Positions 34,362-42,067 of a DNA stretch of 64,000 bases are shown here, in pieces. How positions within the stretch are numbered: position 1 is the first letter of the stretch; each line of letters starts with the position of its first letter. Origin of the DNA: Bacillota bacterium (GTDB taxonomy: Bacteria > Bacillota > Sulfobacillia > JACIYH01); contig JASEFA010000005.1 of the NCBI GenBank assembly GCA_030019365.1, positions 62,001 to 126,000 on the forward strand, in the 5' to 3' direction. Below the pieces are notes generated by a model. It made no database searches. It had not been told where the DNA came from and worked only from the letters and a program-made list of their open reading frames with translations. The position numbers and the translations under genes are program-made.

Positions 34362-34592
34362 GTGAGGATTGCGGTGGCATCGGAAGGCGGTATGGTGGCT
34401 CGGCACTTCGGTCGCTGTCCCGAGTATACGATCTTCGAGGTACGGGACGGGACGGTGACGGGCAGGACGGTAGTCCCCAACCCCGGGCACCAGCCCGGCT
34501 TCCTGCCCGTGTATCTGGGCGATATGGGGGTCTCGTGCATCATCGCGGGGGGCATGGGTCCCCGCGCTCAGGGTCTGTTCGAGCAGCAGGGT
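34362..34592 (+). pseudogene. NifX-like gene, 5' part, interrupted by the TnpB element
   Basis: From a GTG at 34362, the sequence reads VRIAVASEGGMVARHFGRCP, then YTIFEVRDG and GGMGPRAQGLFEQQG, where it enters the element. Joined to 36552-36683 it gives a normal ~120-residue member (FEQQG-IRTVVGVEG) with the final helix GAVSAFLRGDLVPG. In the present state translation runs into the element and ends at 34667 after 25 unrelated residues. Confidence 0.9.
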
Positions 34593-34685
34593 TGTCAGCA
34601 GCAGGGGGATACCCAGCAAGCTATGCCGTTTCCCAGCAATACTTGCAGCCGGCGGATGAAGGAGTGAGTCAAAGTACCGGTCACC

Positions 34686-34934
34686 GACCATTTCGAGGGG
34701 CAGGGAGCCATCCCTGGGGTGCTGGGCCTCAGCCGGTTGGGCGGGCAGGAGTTTCATGAACGGGGAGACCAGGCGGCGTGCGGTGATCGCGGGGCGGGAA
34801 TCCGGGTCAGCGAACGGGTGTTGACATGTGCCTTCGCTCCGTGATATGATGTCCTCGCGAACATACGTGTGAGGATCGGTCTGCCGGGTGGGCCCGTGGC
34901 CGTGGGGGAATGGCATTGGAGTGTGGTGGCGGTG
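34686..34934 (+). repeat. Dispersed ~250-bp repeat, copy 2, inside the TnpB element
   Basis: Matches 2241-2492. The conserved block starts 93 bases inside the left end and stops within a few bases of the tnpB start codon, so it consists of ~135 bases of upstream sequence, the promoter and the whole leader. Confidence 0.8.
34821..34850 (+). promoter_or_regulatory. Consensus promoter of tnpB
   Basis: Perfect TTGACA (34821-34826), an 18-base spacer and TATGAT (34845-34850), giving a leader of about 70 bases before tnpB. Confidence 0.8.
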
Positions 34935-36536
34935 AAGGTGACATTCGAGGCCAAGATCAAGGATGCGTCTCTGTATCCTCTCTTTGAGTCCTTCGCCGCC
35001 CTGTTTGGCTGTGTGGAACGGGCACTGTTCCGCGACCGCTACGTGCGGGGCGAGCCCCTCCGTGACTGCAAGCGCCGCTACCTGGGCACGTTCGGCATCA
35101 CCGCCCGCATGTTCAACGCCGTTGCCTTCGTGCTGGAGGGCAAGGTGAAGGCGGCCCGAGAAGCCCGGGGGCGGCACCTGCGCGCGCTGAGGAACCAGAT
35201 CCGCGCCCTGGGACGCTCCCTGGCCGAACTGAAGGACCGCCTGGGCCGCGCCGAGGCACGGGGGTCGAAGTGGCGGCTCAGGTTCCAGATCCACCAGAAG
35301 AAGCGGCGCCTTGCCTGCCTCAAGGCGAGGCTTGCGCAATTGGAGGCAGGTCTTGACCGCGCGGTACCGCCCCTCTGCTTTGGCTCGGGGCGGCTCTTCC
35401 GGGCCCAGTTCCACCTGGGGGAGAACGGCTACTCCTCGCACGAGGAGTGGCTGGAAAGGTGGTGCTCTGCCCGCTCCTCCGGGTTCCTCTGCCTGGGCTC
35501 CCGGGACGAGACCTCCGGCAACCAGACCTGCACCCTGTTTCCCGACGGCTCTATCAGGCTGAGGGTACCGGACTGCCTGGCGCCGAGCTTCGGCCGCTGG
35601 GTGATGATCGGGGATGTTCGCTTCCGGCGGGGTGAGGAGGCACTGCGGTATGCCATCTCCGCGGGCCAGGCGATCAGCTACCGTTTCTTCCGCAGGGAGA
35701 AGAAAGGTAAGGTGGTGTGGTACCTCGGGGCCACCGTGGAGCAGGCTCCTTCTCCGCTGGTGACCGACCCCGCCCTTGGGGCCCTGGGGGTGGATCTCAA
35801 CCCCCATCTGCTGGCCGTGGCGCAGGTGGACCGGTACGGCAACCCGGTGGCCTGGCGCCACCTTCCCCTCCTCCTTCACGGTCGCAGGCGCGAGCAGGTT
35901 ACCGCTGCCCTAGGTGATGCCGTGGCGGAGGTGGTGGCCTGGGCCAGGGCAGAAGGCATACCCATCGTGGTGGAGGAACTGGACTTTGAGAAGAAGAAGG
36001 CAGAACTCCGGGAGAGAAACCCCCGCTACGCCCGTCTGCTCTCTGCCTTCTCGTACCGCAAGTTCTGGGTGATGCTCAATTCCCGGGCGGCCCGGGAGGG
36101 TGTGGGGGTGATGGCGAGGGACCCTGCCCTCACCAGTGTGATTGGGGAAGCGAAGTTCGGCTCCGGGTACGGGCTATCGCCCCATGCAGCGGGGGCGGTT
36201 GCGATAGCGCGGCGGGGCTTGCGGTTTGGGGAGCGGCTCCGGTCCAGGTCCGCCCTCGTGCTACCTGTAAGGAATCGCACGAGGCACGTCTGGTCAGACT
36301 GGAGGCGTTTATCCCAGGGGCTGCGTGCCCGAGGGGCACGTGGTCGGCGTCTCTCCGAGAGAGATCGGGGCAGGGGGCTACCCCTATCCCGGGTGGCACG
36401 GGCGGCCATGCCGCACGGCCCACCCGGTGATGGTCTATCCCCGGTCCCGGGGTGGGAATCCCCGGCGCAAACCGTCGGGAAAGCTGTTCGCCCGGCGTGC
36501 TTAACGGTATTGCCAGGAAACTGCAAGTATCATTGA
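34926..36536 (+). CDS. tnpB: TnpB-related RuvC-like protein without zinc ribbon
   Basis: 536 residues from a GTG at 34926 (GGAG upstream); the frame is open to a GTG at 34869. A helical, basic N-terminal half with a long coiled segment (~70-150) precedes a RuvC-like fold. RuvC-I Asp is in LGVDLNPHLLAVAQVD and RuvC-II Glu in IVVEELDFEKKK. In place of the CxxC zinc ribbon and terminal DxNAA motif it has LTSVIGEAKFGSGYGLS and PHAAGAVAIARRGL, where His replaces the third Asp. This matches the IS605-accessory 'TnpB-related' subgroup. TnpB proteins are RNA-guided nucleases; whether this form cuts is unclear. The last ~100 codons look like structured RNA rather than protein. Confidence 0.85.
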   Translation: MAVKVTFEAKIKDASLYPLFESFAALFGCVERALFRDRYVRGEPLRDCKRRYLGTFGITARMFNAVAFVLEGKVKAAREARGRHLRALRNQIRALGRSLAELKDRLGRAEARGSKWRLRFQIHQKKRRLACLKARLAQLEAGLDRAVPPLCFGSGRLFRAQFHLGENGYSSHEEWLERWCSARSSGFLCLGSRDETSGNQTCTLFPDGSIRLRVPDCLAPSFGRWVMIGDVRFRRGEEALRYAISAGQAISYRFFRREKKGKVVWYLGATVEQAPSPLVTDPALGALGVDLNPHLLAVAQVDRYGNPVAWRHLPLLLHGRRREQVTAALGDAVAEVVAWARAEGIPIVVEELDFEKKKAELRERNPRYARLLSAFSYRKFWVMLNSRAAREGVGVMARDPALTSVIGEAKFGSGYGLSPHAAGAVAIARRGLRFGERLRSRSALVLPVRNRTRHVWSDWRRLSQGLRARGARGRRLSERDRGRGLPLSRVARAAMPHGPPGDGLSPVPGWESPAQTVGKAVRPACLTVLPGNCKYH

Positions 36537-36551
36537 GTTTTCAGGAACGGT
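36240..36551 (+). ncRNA. Candidate omega/reRNA at the right end of the TnpB element
   Basis: The 3' end of the tnpB frame and the following bases hold a run of strong hairpins: CGTGCCC-GAG-GGGCACG (36324-36340), TCTCTC-CGA-GAGAGA (36350-36364) and CCCCGG-T-CCCGGGG-like pairing (36439-36452). The encoded peptide there is Arg-rich and unlike the family. In TnpB systems the guide RNA overlaps the tnpB 3' end and reads out into the flank, so the guide here would begin at 36552. Confidence 0.55.
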
Positions 36552-36683
36552 ATCAGGACCGTAGTGGGGGTGGAGGGCCCCGTGGACGGGGCGGTGAGCG
36601 CTTTCCTGCGCGGAGACCTGGTGCCCGGCGAGAGTTTCTGTGACCACCCTCATGGAGGAGGTGAGTGCGATGCCGTGGGGTGA
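36552..36683 (+). pseudogene. NifX-like gene, 3' part after the TnpB element
   Basis: Continues the gene cut at 34592: IRTVVGVEGPVDGAVSAF then LRGDLVPGESFCDHPHGGG and a stop at 36681-36683. The last codons overlap the start of the DUF5320 gene at 36670, so these genes were once translationally linked. Confidence 0.88.
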
Positions 36684-36975
36684 TCGGACCGGTCCCCTCG
36701 GGCTCGGTCCCATGACGGGCAGGGCGGCGGGGTTCTGTGCCGGGTTCCCCGTGCCCGGGTTCGCCAATCCCATTTCGGGATTGGGGTGGGGCCGGGGGCG
36801 GGCGCGGCGCCCGTGGGCGGGCTACCCCGTGTCCCCGGGACCATACGCATGGGGGTATCCCGACTACGGGCCCGCGTACGACGAGAAGAGGACCCTGAGG
36901 GCGTGGGGTGCGACCCTGCGCAGGCGGCTGGAAGCCGTGGAGAAGAGGCTGGCCGAGCTCGAGAAGGGCAGGTGA
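36670..36975 (+). CDS. DUF5320 protein
   Basis: 101 residues. The N-terminal GDRTGPLGLGPMTGRAAGFC is the DUF5320 hallmark, followed by a Gly/Pro/Tyr-rich middle and a C-terminal coiled coil (LRRRLEAVEKRLAELEKGR). ATG at 36670 with GGAGG upstream. Proteins of this kind regularly accompany NifX-like domains and MinD-type Fe-S ATPases; their function is unknown. Confidence 0.85.
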   Translation: MPWGDRTGPLGLGPMTGRAAGFCAGFPVPGFANPISGLGWGRGRARRPWAGYPVSPGPYAWGYPDYGPAYDEKRTLRAWGATLRRRLEAVEKRLAELEKGR

Positions 36976-36981
36976 GGAGAC

Positions 36982-37174
36982 GTGCCGAGAGGCAGGTTCT
37001 GGTTCGGACCCGGGTTCTGGAAGGGCGGACCCGGCCCCTGGGGGGGGAGGGCGCCGGTGGCGCTGGTGGGCGCGTCCGGGAGCCTGGCCCGGCATGGCGC
37101 TCCGGGAGGAACTGCGCCAGATCGAGGAACGCCTGCAGGAGCTGGAGAAACCCCAGGAGCGCGACAGCGACTGA
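36982..37174 (+). pseudogene. Second small DUF5320-like protein, frameshifted in a G8 run
   Basis: Starts at a GTG with MPRGRFWFGPGFWKGG, then a run of eight G (37040-37047). Skipping one G the sequence continues RRWRWWARPGAWPGMALREE and a coiled coil (RQIEERLQELEK), stopping at 37172-37174. With eight G the frame runs into an unrelated tail. This could be true decay, slippage-based switching or a homopolymer error. Confidence 0.65.
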
Positions 37175-37274
37175 GGGAAGGAATGGGGGCGGGGGCCGGG
37201 TCCGCAGGCGGCCCCCGCCCGGTGTGTGGCAGAGGAATGCGGCGAAGGAGCGACCGGAAGGACGGGGTGAGCCT

Positions 37275-38282
37275 GTGGTCATAGCGGTGGCGAGTGGCAA
37301 GGGGGGCACGGGGAAGACGACGGTGGCCGCCAACCTGGCCCTGGCCGCGAGCGTTCGCCTCCCCGTCCAGTTCCTGGACTGCGACGTGGAGGAGCCCAAC
37401 GCTCACCTTCTCCTGAAGCCCGTCATCGCGGAAAGGGAGAGCGTGGAGATACCGGTTCCCCGCGTGGACGAGGCCAGGTGCACTCACTGCGGCAGCTGCG
37501 CGGATGTCTGCCCGCAGCATGCCATCGCCGTATTCCCCAACCGGGTGCTGGTCCTGGCGCAACTGTGCCACGGGTGCGGGGCGTGCAGGCTCCTGTGCCC
37601 CCAGGGGGCCATCAGCGAAGTGGGCCGCCCCGTCGGGGAGGTGGGGGTGGGTAACGCTGAGGGCGTGGCCCGTCCACGCGCAGGCGGTGCTGAACGGGGC
37701 AACGCTGGCGGTCTACCCGACCGGATCCCGCCGGGCGGGGAGGAAGGCGGGATGCCTGCCGGCCTTGCCTTCGCGCAGGGGCGCCTGAAGGTGGGCGAGG
37801 CCCTCGCGCCCCCGGTGGTCCGGGCGGTGAGGAAGAAGGCTGACCGCCGCCGGCTGGTCATCGTCGACGTGGCTCCCGGTACCTCCTGCCCGGTCGTGGA
37901 AGCCCTGAAGGGGGCGGATTTCTGCCTCCTGGTGACCGAGCCCACCCCGTTCGGGTTGCATGATCTGGAACTCATGGTGGAGGTCCTCGAGAAGCTGGGC
38001 CTGCCTGCGGCGGTCGTGATCAACCGGGCGGTCGTGGGTGATGCGGGAGTCCCGGCCTTCTGCCGCCGCCGGCGCCTCCCCATCCTGATGGAAATCGCTC
38101 AGGACAGGCGTATTGCCGAAAGTTACGCCCGGGGCATCCCCCTGGTGCAGGCGGATCCGGAATGGACCGATCGCTTCCTCGTCCTGCTGCGCCGCATCCA
38201 GGAGGTGGCCCCGGCAAGTGTGTCGCGGTGGGAGCGAGAGAGGTGTCGATCACGAGCGACAGGAGTGGGGCCGCCGCGGTGA
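37275..38282 (+). CDS. MinD/Mrp-type ATPase with inserted ferredoxin domain (first of pair)
   Basis: 335 residues from a GTG at 37275. Deviant Walker A SGKGGTGKTT at ~8-17, then a 2[4Fe-4S] ferredoxin insert (CTHCGSCADVCP and CHGCGACRLLCP) at ~65-115, Walker B VIVDVAPGTSCPV and EPTPFGLHDLELM. This is the layout of paired 'P-loop/ferredoxin' ATPases found with NifX-like proteins; they are thought to act in Fe-S or metal-cluster handling. Its last ~25 residues (RCRSRATGV) are non-conserved and overlap the next gene by 40 bases. Confidence 0.9.
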   Translation: MVIAVASGKGGTGKTTVAANLALAASVRLPVQFLDCDVEEPNAHLLLKPVIAERESVEIPVPRVDEARCTHCGSCADVCPQHAIAVFPNRVLVLAQLCHGCGACRLLCPQGAISEVGRPVGEVGVGNAEGVARPRAGGAERGNAGGLPDRIPPGGEEGGMPAGLAFAQGRLKVGEALAPPVVRAVRKKADRRRLVIVDVAPGTSCPVVEALKGADFCLLVTEPTPFGLHDLELMVEVLEKLGLPAAVVINRAVVGDAGVPAFCRRRRLPILMEIAQDRRIAESYARGIPLVQADPEWTDRFLVLLRRIQEVAPASVSRWERERCRSRATGVGPPR

Positions 38283-39142
38283 AGGAAGTTGCGGTGATCA
38301 GCGGCAAGGGCGGCACGGGCAAGACCACGGTGGTAGCCGGTTTTGCCTCCCTTGCTGCCTGCAGTGGCCCTGTCGTGCTGGCGGACTGTGACGTCGATGC
38401 CCCGGACCTGCACCTTCTCCTCCACCCGGAGATCGGGGAAGCCCACGATTTCCGGGCCTCCCGCAACGCTTTCATTGACCGTGATAAATGCACGGGATGC
38501 GGCCTCTGCGAGACGCACTGCCGCTTTGATGCCATCGCCGGTGCGGTGGTCGATCCCCTGTCCTGTGAAGGGTGTGGTGTATGTTACTGGGTGTGCCCCG
38601 AACGCGCCATTACCATGGGGGAGCAGCTTTCGGGGCGCTGGTATGTATCGGAGACGCGTTACGGGCCCATGGTTCACGCCCGCCTGGAGCCGGGCGAGGA
38701 GAACTCCGGGCGCCTGGTGACCCTGGTGCGCAGGAGGGCGAGGGAGCTGGCCGGGGAGCGAGACGCAGGTGTGCTCATCACCGACGGCCCCCCTGGCATC
38801 GGTTGTCCGGTGATCTCCACGGTGACCGGGGCTGACCTGGCCCTGGTGGTCACCGAACCCACCCTCTCCGGGATGCACGACCTGGGCCGCGTTCTGGGAG
38901 TGTGTCGCCACTTCGGTGTTGCGGCCCTGGTGTGCATCAACCGCCACGACCTCTACCCGGAGGCGGCGGATGCCATCGACAGGGAGTGCCTGGCCCAGGG
39001 AATACCGGTGATCGGACGCATCCCTTACGACGCCGGGGTCACGGAAGCCATCGTCCGGGGCGTTCCCGTGGTGGAGTACGGGGACACCGAAGTCTCGCGC
39101 GCGATTGCGGGACTCTGGGACGAAGTGCTCGCCCGGCTGTAA
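38243..39142 (+). CDS. MinD/Mrp-type ATPase with inserted ferredoxin domain (second of pair)
   Basis: 299 residues from a GTG at 38243. Walker A SGKGGTGKTT, ferredoxin insert CTGCGLCETHC and CEGCGVCYWVCP, then LITDGPPGIGCPV and EPTLSGMHDLGRVL. It is homologous to the preceding ATPase, and the two most likely form a heterodimer. The 40-base overlap suggests coupled translation. It closes the promoter-33625 cluster. Confidence 0.92.
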   Translation: MSITSDRSGAAAVKEVAVISGKGGTGKTTVVAGFASLAACSGPVVLADCDVDAPDLHLLLHPEIGEAHDFRASRNAFIDRDKCTGCGLCETHCRFDAIAGAVVDPLSCEGCGVCYWVCPERAITMGEQLSGRWYVSETRYGPMVHARLEPGEENSGRLVTLVRRRARELAGERDAGVLITDGPPGIGCPVISTVTGADLALVVTEPTLSGMHDLGRVLGVCRHFGVAALVCINRHDLYPEAADAIDRECLAQGIPVIGRIPYDAGVTEAIVRGVPVVEYGDTEVSRAIAGLWDEVLARL

Positions 39143-39326
39143 AGGTTCCGGCGCGGGGTCACCCGTCGCCCTGCCGGTGGATGACGGCCGGCCTAGCCTT
39201 CCGAGCATAGCCCTCACCCGCTTCGCGGGGCCGGCCTGGGCACCGCCGTGCTCGCCACCGTACACCCGGTGGCTGGTCTCACGATCTTCCTCATGACCCT
39301 CAGCTTCGCCCTCAGGGAAGGCGGCG

Positions 39327-39578
39327 GTGTGCGGACTCGAAGGCGCTGGCGGCGCAGCGCTGCGCCAGGACCCACCCCCCTTTGTGTCGAAGGCAACATG
39401 GGGGGATTTCGTGGCCGCCGCCTCGCGGGGAGAATGGTATCTCCATGTTTCCCGGGCTGACCCCGGCGACGCGCCGGGCGCCTCCGGGTCGCCGCCGGGA
39501 GTGCCGCCTGCCACATCCGGGGTTGCACCCATCTCAAGGGGCATGAAGCCAGCAAAGGCAGGGGGGTTGGGAGGATGA
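39327..39578 (+). CDS. Possible small protein before the UbiA gene
   Basis: An 83-codon frame starting at a GTG whose TGA overlaps the next ATG (ATGA). The middle (KATWGDFVAAASRGEWYLHVS) looks protein-like, the end is Pro/Gly-rich. There is no clear ribosome site and no family was recognised. The rest of the 39143-39574 gap contains nothing I could identify. Confidence 0.3.
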   Translation: MCGLEGAGGAALRQDPPPFVSKATWGDFVAAASRGEWYLHVSRADPGDAPGASGSPPGVPPATSGVAPISRGMKPAKAGGLGG

Positions 39579-40498
39579 ACGGTGACGCCGCCGCCGTAGC
39601 GGGGCGGATCAGGCGGACAGGCCGGGCCGTGGCCATGGTGGAAACCACCAAGCTGCGCTCGGTGGCGTTGCTCACCCTTGTGGGACTCGCAGCGGGAATT
39701 TACGCGCTCTTTGCAGAAGTGCCCGGCACCACGCGCGCGGCCGCCTCCTGGCGGTTGCTCCTGGGGACGCTGGCGGTGCTGGCCGGCAGCATGGGGACTA
39801 ACGCCATCACCGGTTATGTGGACCGGCGCATGGACGCCATCATGAGCCGCACCCGGCATCGCCCCGTCCCTTCCGGCCGGCTGGCACCGCGGGAGAGCCT
39901 TGGCCTCGGCCTGGCGCTGGTCGCGGCGGCGACGGGACTCACCTTGCTCACCAGGCACCCCTGGAGCACCTTCTGGCTCGTGTTCGGGGTCGTCGACGTA
40001 GCCCTCATCTATAATGGATGGTCCAAGCCCAGGACACCCTGGAACGTGGTCCTGGGGTCCCCGGGAGGTGGTGCCCCGGTGATGGTGGCCGCGTCGGCGG
40101 TGACCGGTGCGGCGGCCAGCGTGCCCTCCTTGCTCCTGGCCGCGCTGGTGGTGGCCTGGACCCCCATCCACGTCTGGAGCCTGACCATCCGCTATGTGGA
40201 TGACTACCGCCGGGCGGAAGTTCCCATGCTTCCCGTGATCATCGGTGTCGAGAAGGCAGCCCGGTGCGTGGGCTGGTCTGCGCTGGTCCTGTGCGTTCTG
40301 GCCTCCGCGCTGTCGGGGGTGATGCGCTTCGGTCGCGGGGCCAGTCTGACCCTGGCCGTGTTGCAGGCCCCCATCCTGGTCATGAGCGTGCTGGTGACGC
40401 TCAGGCCCACAGCCGACCGGGCCTGGCTTCTGTTCAAGCTGAGCAGCCCGTACCTGGCCGCTCTGTTCCTGTTGGTGGCCGTCCTCCCCCTCCTTTGA
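39575..40498 (+). CDS. UbiA-type prenyltransferase, heme O synthase-like
   Basis: 307 residues with eight or nine membrane spans. First Asp-rich motif NAITGYVDRRMDAIMSRT with RPVPSGRL, second IRYVDDYRRAEVPMLPVI; HVWSLTIRYVDDY and PMLPV are typical of protoheme IX farnesyltransferase (CtaB/CyoE). That enzyme makes heme O for terminal oxidases, but no oxidase genes are here, so another quinone/heme prenylation is possible. The ATG has GGGAGG too close upstream; a start at MVETTKLRS (~20 codons later) is possible. Confidence 0.8.
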   Translation: MNGDAAAVAGRIRRTGRAVAMVETTKLRSVALLTLVGLAAGIYALFAEVPGTTRAAASWRLLLGTLAVLAGSMGTNAITGYVDRRMDAIMSRTRHRPVPSGRLAPRESLGLGLALVAAATGLTLLTRHPWSTFWLVFGVVDVALIYNGWSKPRTPWNVVLGSPGGGAPVMVAASAVTGAAASVPSLLLAALVVAWTPIHVWSLTIRYVDDYRRAEVPMLPVIIGVEKAARCVGWSALVLCVLASALSGVMRFGRGASLTLAVLQAPILVMSVLVTLRPTADRAWLLFKLSSPYLAALFLLVAVLPLL

Positions 40499-40613
40499 TC
40501 CCGTTGCGCTTGTCGGGCACCAGCACCATCTATGGGCGGGGCGGGGATTATGTTGCGCGGGTCTGCCGGCCGGAGAAGTCCCGGGGGGATGCCGGGGGAT
40601 TGGAGGGGTGCAA

Positions 40614-41852
40614 TTGGACGGGCGGCATGACAGAGAGGGCCTGGAGCACAAGGAGGTCCTGAAGGAGGAAGTCGATCGACTGGCTCCGGACCTGGAGGAT
40701 CTATCTCTCTTCATCCATTCTCACCCGGAGTTGGGGCTGCGCGAAGAGCTGGCCAGGGGTCGACTGGCGGAATTCCTGGCCCGGGAGGGATTTGAGGTCG
40801 GCCCGGGGCCGCGGGACTTGCCCACCTCTTTCGTAGCCCGGTACAGCGTGGGGTCGGGGCGGCCCCAGGTGGCGTTCCTGGCGGAGTACGACGCCCTCCC
40901 CGGGTTGGGGCACGCCTGCGGCCACAACCTCATCGCCGCGGTGGCGGCGGGGGCCGCGTCCGCAGTGCGGCGAGCCCTGGAGCGGTTCGGGGTGGCGGGG
41001 ACGGTGCTGGTGTTCGGTACCCCGGCGGAAGAGGGGGCGGTAGATGACGCGGGAGGCAAGGTGTACTTCGTCGACGCCGGTCTGTTCGCCGGGGTGGACG
41101 CTGCCCTGATGGCCCACCCGTCATCGCGAAACGCCCTGGGGGAGTCTTCCACGGGGCGGGTGGCCCTGGAGATTACCTTCCACGGGAAGGCTGCCCACGC
41201 CGCCGGTGCCCCCCACGAGGGAATCAATGCCCTGGATGCGGCCATCCTCACCTTCAACGGGTGGAATGCCCTGCGCCAGCACCTGAAAGAGGAGGTTCGC
41301 ATCCACGGCATCATTGCCGAGGGCGGCGTGGCGCCCAACATCATCCCCGACCGCGCCCGCATCAGGATGTATGTGCGCGCCCGGGATCCTGCCTACCTGG
41401 AGGAGGTCGAGCGTCGCGTCCGGGAGTGTGCTCGCGGGGCGGCCCTGGCCACGGGAGCCCGGGTGGAGTTCCGCTACACCGCCCGCACCTACCAGAGCGT
41501 GCTGGTCAACCGTACGCTGGCGCGCCTTTACGGCCAGAACCTGGCGGAACTGGGGGTTTCCCTGGAGCCCCCGGAGCCCAGGAGTGGCGGAGGTTCCACC
41601 GACGCGGGGAACGTGAGCCGGGTGGTGCCTCTAATTCATCCCTACTTCGCCATCTGCCCCGCGGGCACACCCGGGCACAGCGTTGAGTTCGCCCGCGCCG
41701 CCGCCAGCAAGGAGGCCCATCGCGCCATGCTCACCACCGCCACGGCCCTGGCCATGACGGCGTGGGACCTCTTCGCCGACCCCGGGCTCGCGGAGGAGGC
41801 CCGCGCTGAACTGGGAGGTGAGAACCGGAGTGGCTCCGGGAGCAAAGCGTGA
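40614..41852 (+). CDS. M20-family amidohydrolase (AbgB-like)
   Basis: 412 residues from a TTG at 40614 with GGAGGGG upstream. Metal site motifs: EYDALPGLGHACGHNL and GTPAEEGAVDD with the catalytic Glu, then HGKAAHAAGAPHEGINALDA for the dimerisation-domain His, and a terminal region with PGHSVEF. These enzymes hydrolyse aminoacyl amides such as p-aminobenzoyl-glutamate or N-acyl dipeptides. It is followed by an N-acyl-D-amino-acid deacylase and a peptide transporter, suggesting use of acylated or D-amino-acid peptides. Confidence 0.88.
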   Translation: MDGRHDREGLEHKEVLKEEVDRLAPDLEDLSLFIHSHPELGLREELARGRLAEFLAREGFEVGPGPRDLPTSFVARYSVGSGRPQVAFLAEYDALPGLGHACGHNLIAAVAAGAASAVRRALERFGVAGTVLVFGTPAEEGAVDDAGGKVYFVDAGLFAGVDAALMAHPSSRNALGESSTGRVALEITFHGKAAHAAGAPHEGINALDAAILTFNGWNALRQHLKEEVRIHGIIAEGGVAPNIIPDRARIRMYVRARDPAYLEEVERRVRECARGAALATGARVEFRYTARTYQSVLVNRTLARLYGQNLAELGVSLEPPEPRSGGGSTDAGNVSRVVPLIHPYFAICPAGTPGHSVEFARAAASKEAHRAMLTTATALAMTAWDLFADPGLAEEARAELGGENRSGSGSKA

Positions 41853-41870
41853 GCCGGACCGGGAGTGCGC

Positions 41871-42002
41871 TGCAACCAGAGGGGCGCGAACCTGATCATC
41901 AGAAGCGACTGCAGCCAGCAGGGCGCGAACGTTATCAGGCAGGCTGCAGCCAGCCGTTCGTGAACCTGACCGGGAGTGATTGCGACCAACGGGCAGATGA
42001 CG
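41871..42002. repeat. Degenerate tandem repeat, three to four units of 35-39 bp
   Basis: Units beginning CTGCARCCAG start at 41871, 41910 and 41945, with a weaker TTGCGACCAA at 41981. The first two share GGGCGCGAAC. It fills the gap between the amidohydrolase and the deacylase gene. Confidence 0.6.
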
Positions 42003-42067
42003 AAGCGAGGGAAGTGTTGGGTGAGGGCGCACCGGCCTCCCGACAACCTGGGGAGGGGGTTCGGTTC

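Larger units (their letters stand above)
34593..36551 (+). mobile_element. TnpB-only transposon (IS200/IS605-like), 1,959 bp
   Basis: The edges are set by the split NifX-like gene: removal of 34593-36551 restores its frame and conserved sequence. The sequence left of the insertion ends CAGGGT and the element's right end reads AACGGT, so up to three bases are ambiguous. Near the ends is an imperfect 15-bp inverted repeat: GTTTCCCAGCAATAC at 34628-34642 and GTATTGCCAGGAAAC at 36507-36521 (two mismatches). There is no target duplication beyond this, as usual for IS605-type elements. There is no tnpA transposase, so mobility depends on an enzyme elsewhere. Confidence 0.85.

Noticed and set aside
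34593-34667. Alternative 3' end of the NifX-like gene as a genuine C-terminus
   Set aside because: The 25 residues after FEQQG are unlike the family and lie inside the element; the true ending is at 36552-36683.
33910-35879. Long minus-strand open frame of 655 codons
   Set aside because: Antisense to the NifX-like genes and tnpB; no motif, high GC makes such open frames common here.
38123-40714. Long minus-strand open frame of 863 codons
   Set aside because: Antisense to the MinD-type ATPase and UbiA genes, His/Gly/Arg-rich, no recognisable domain.
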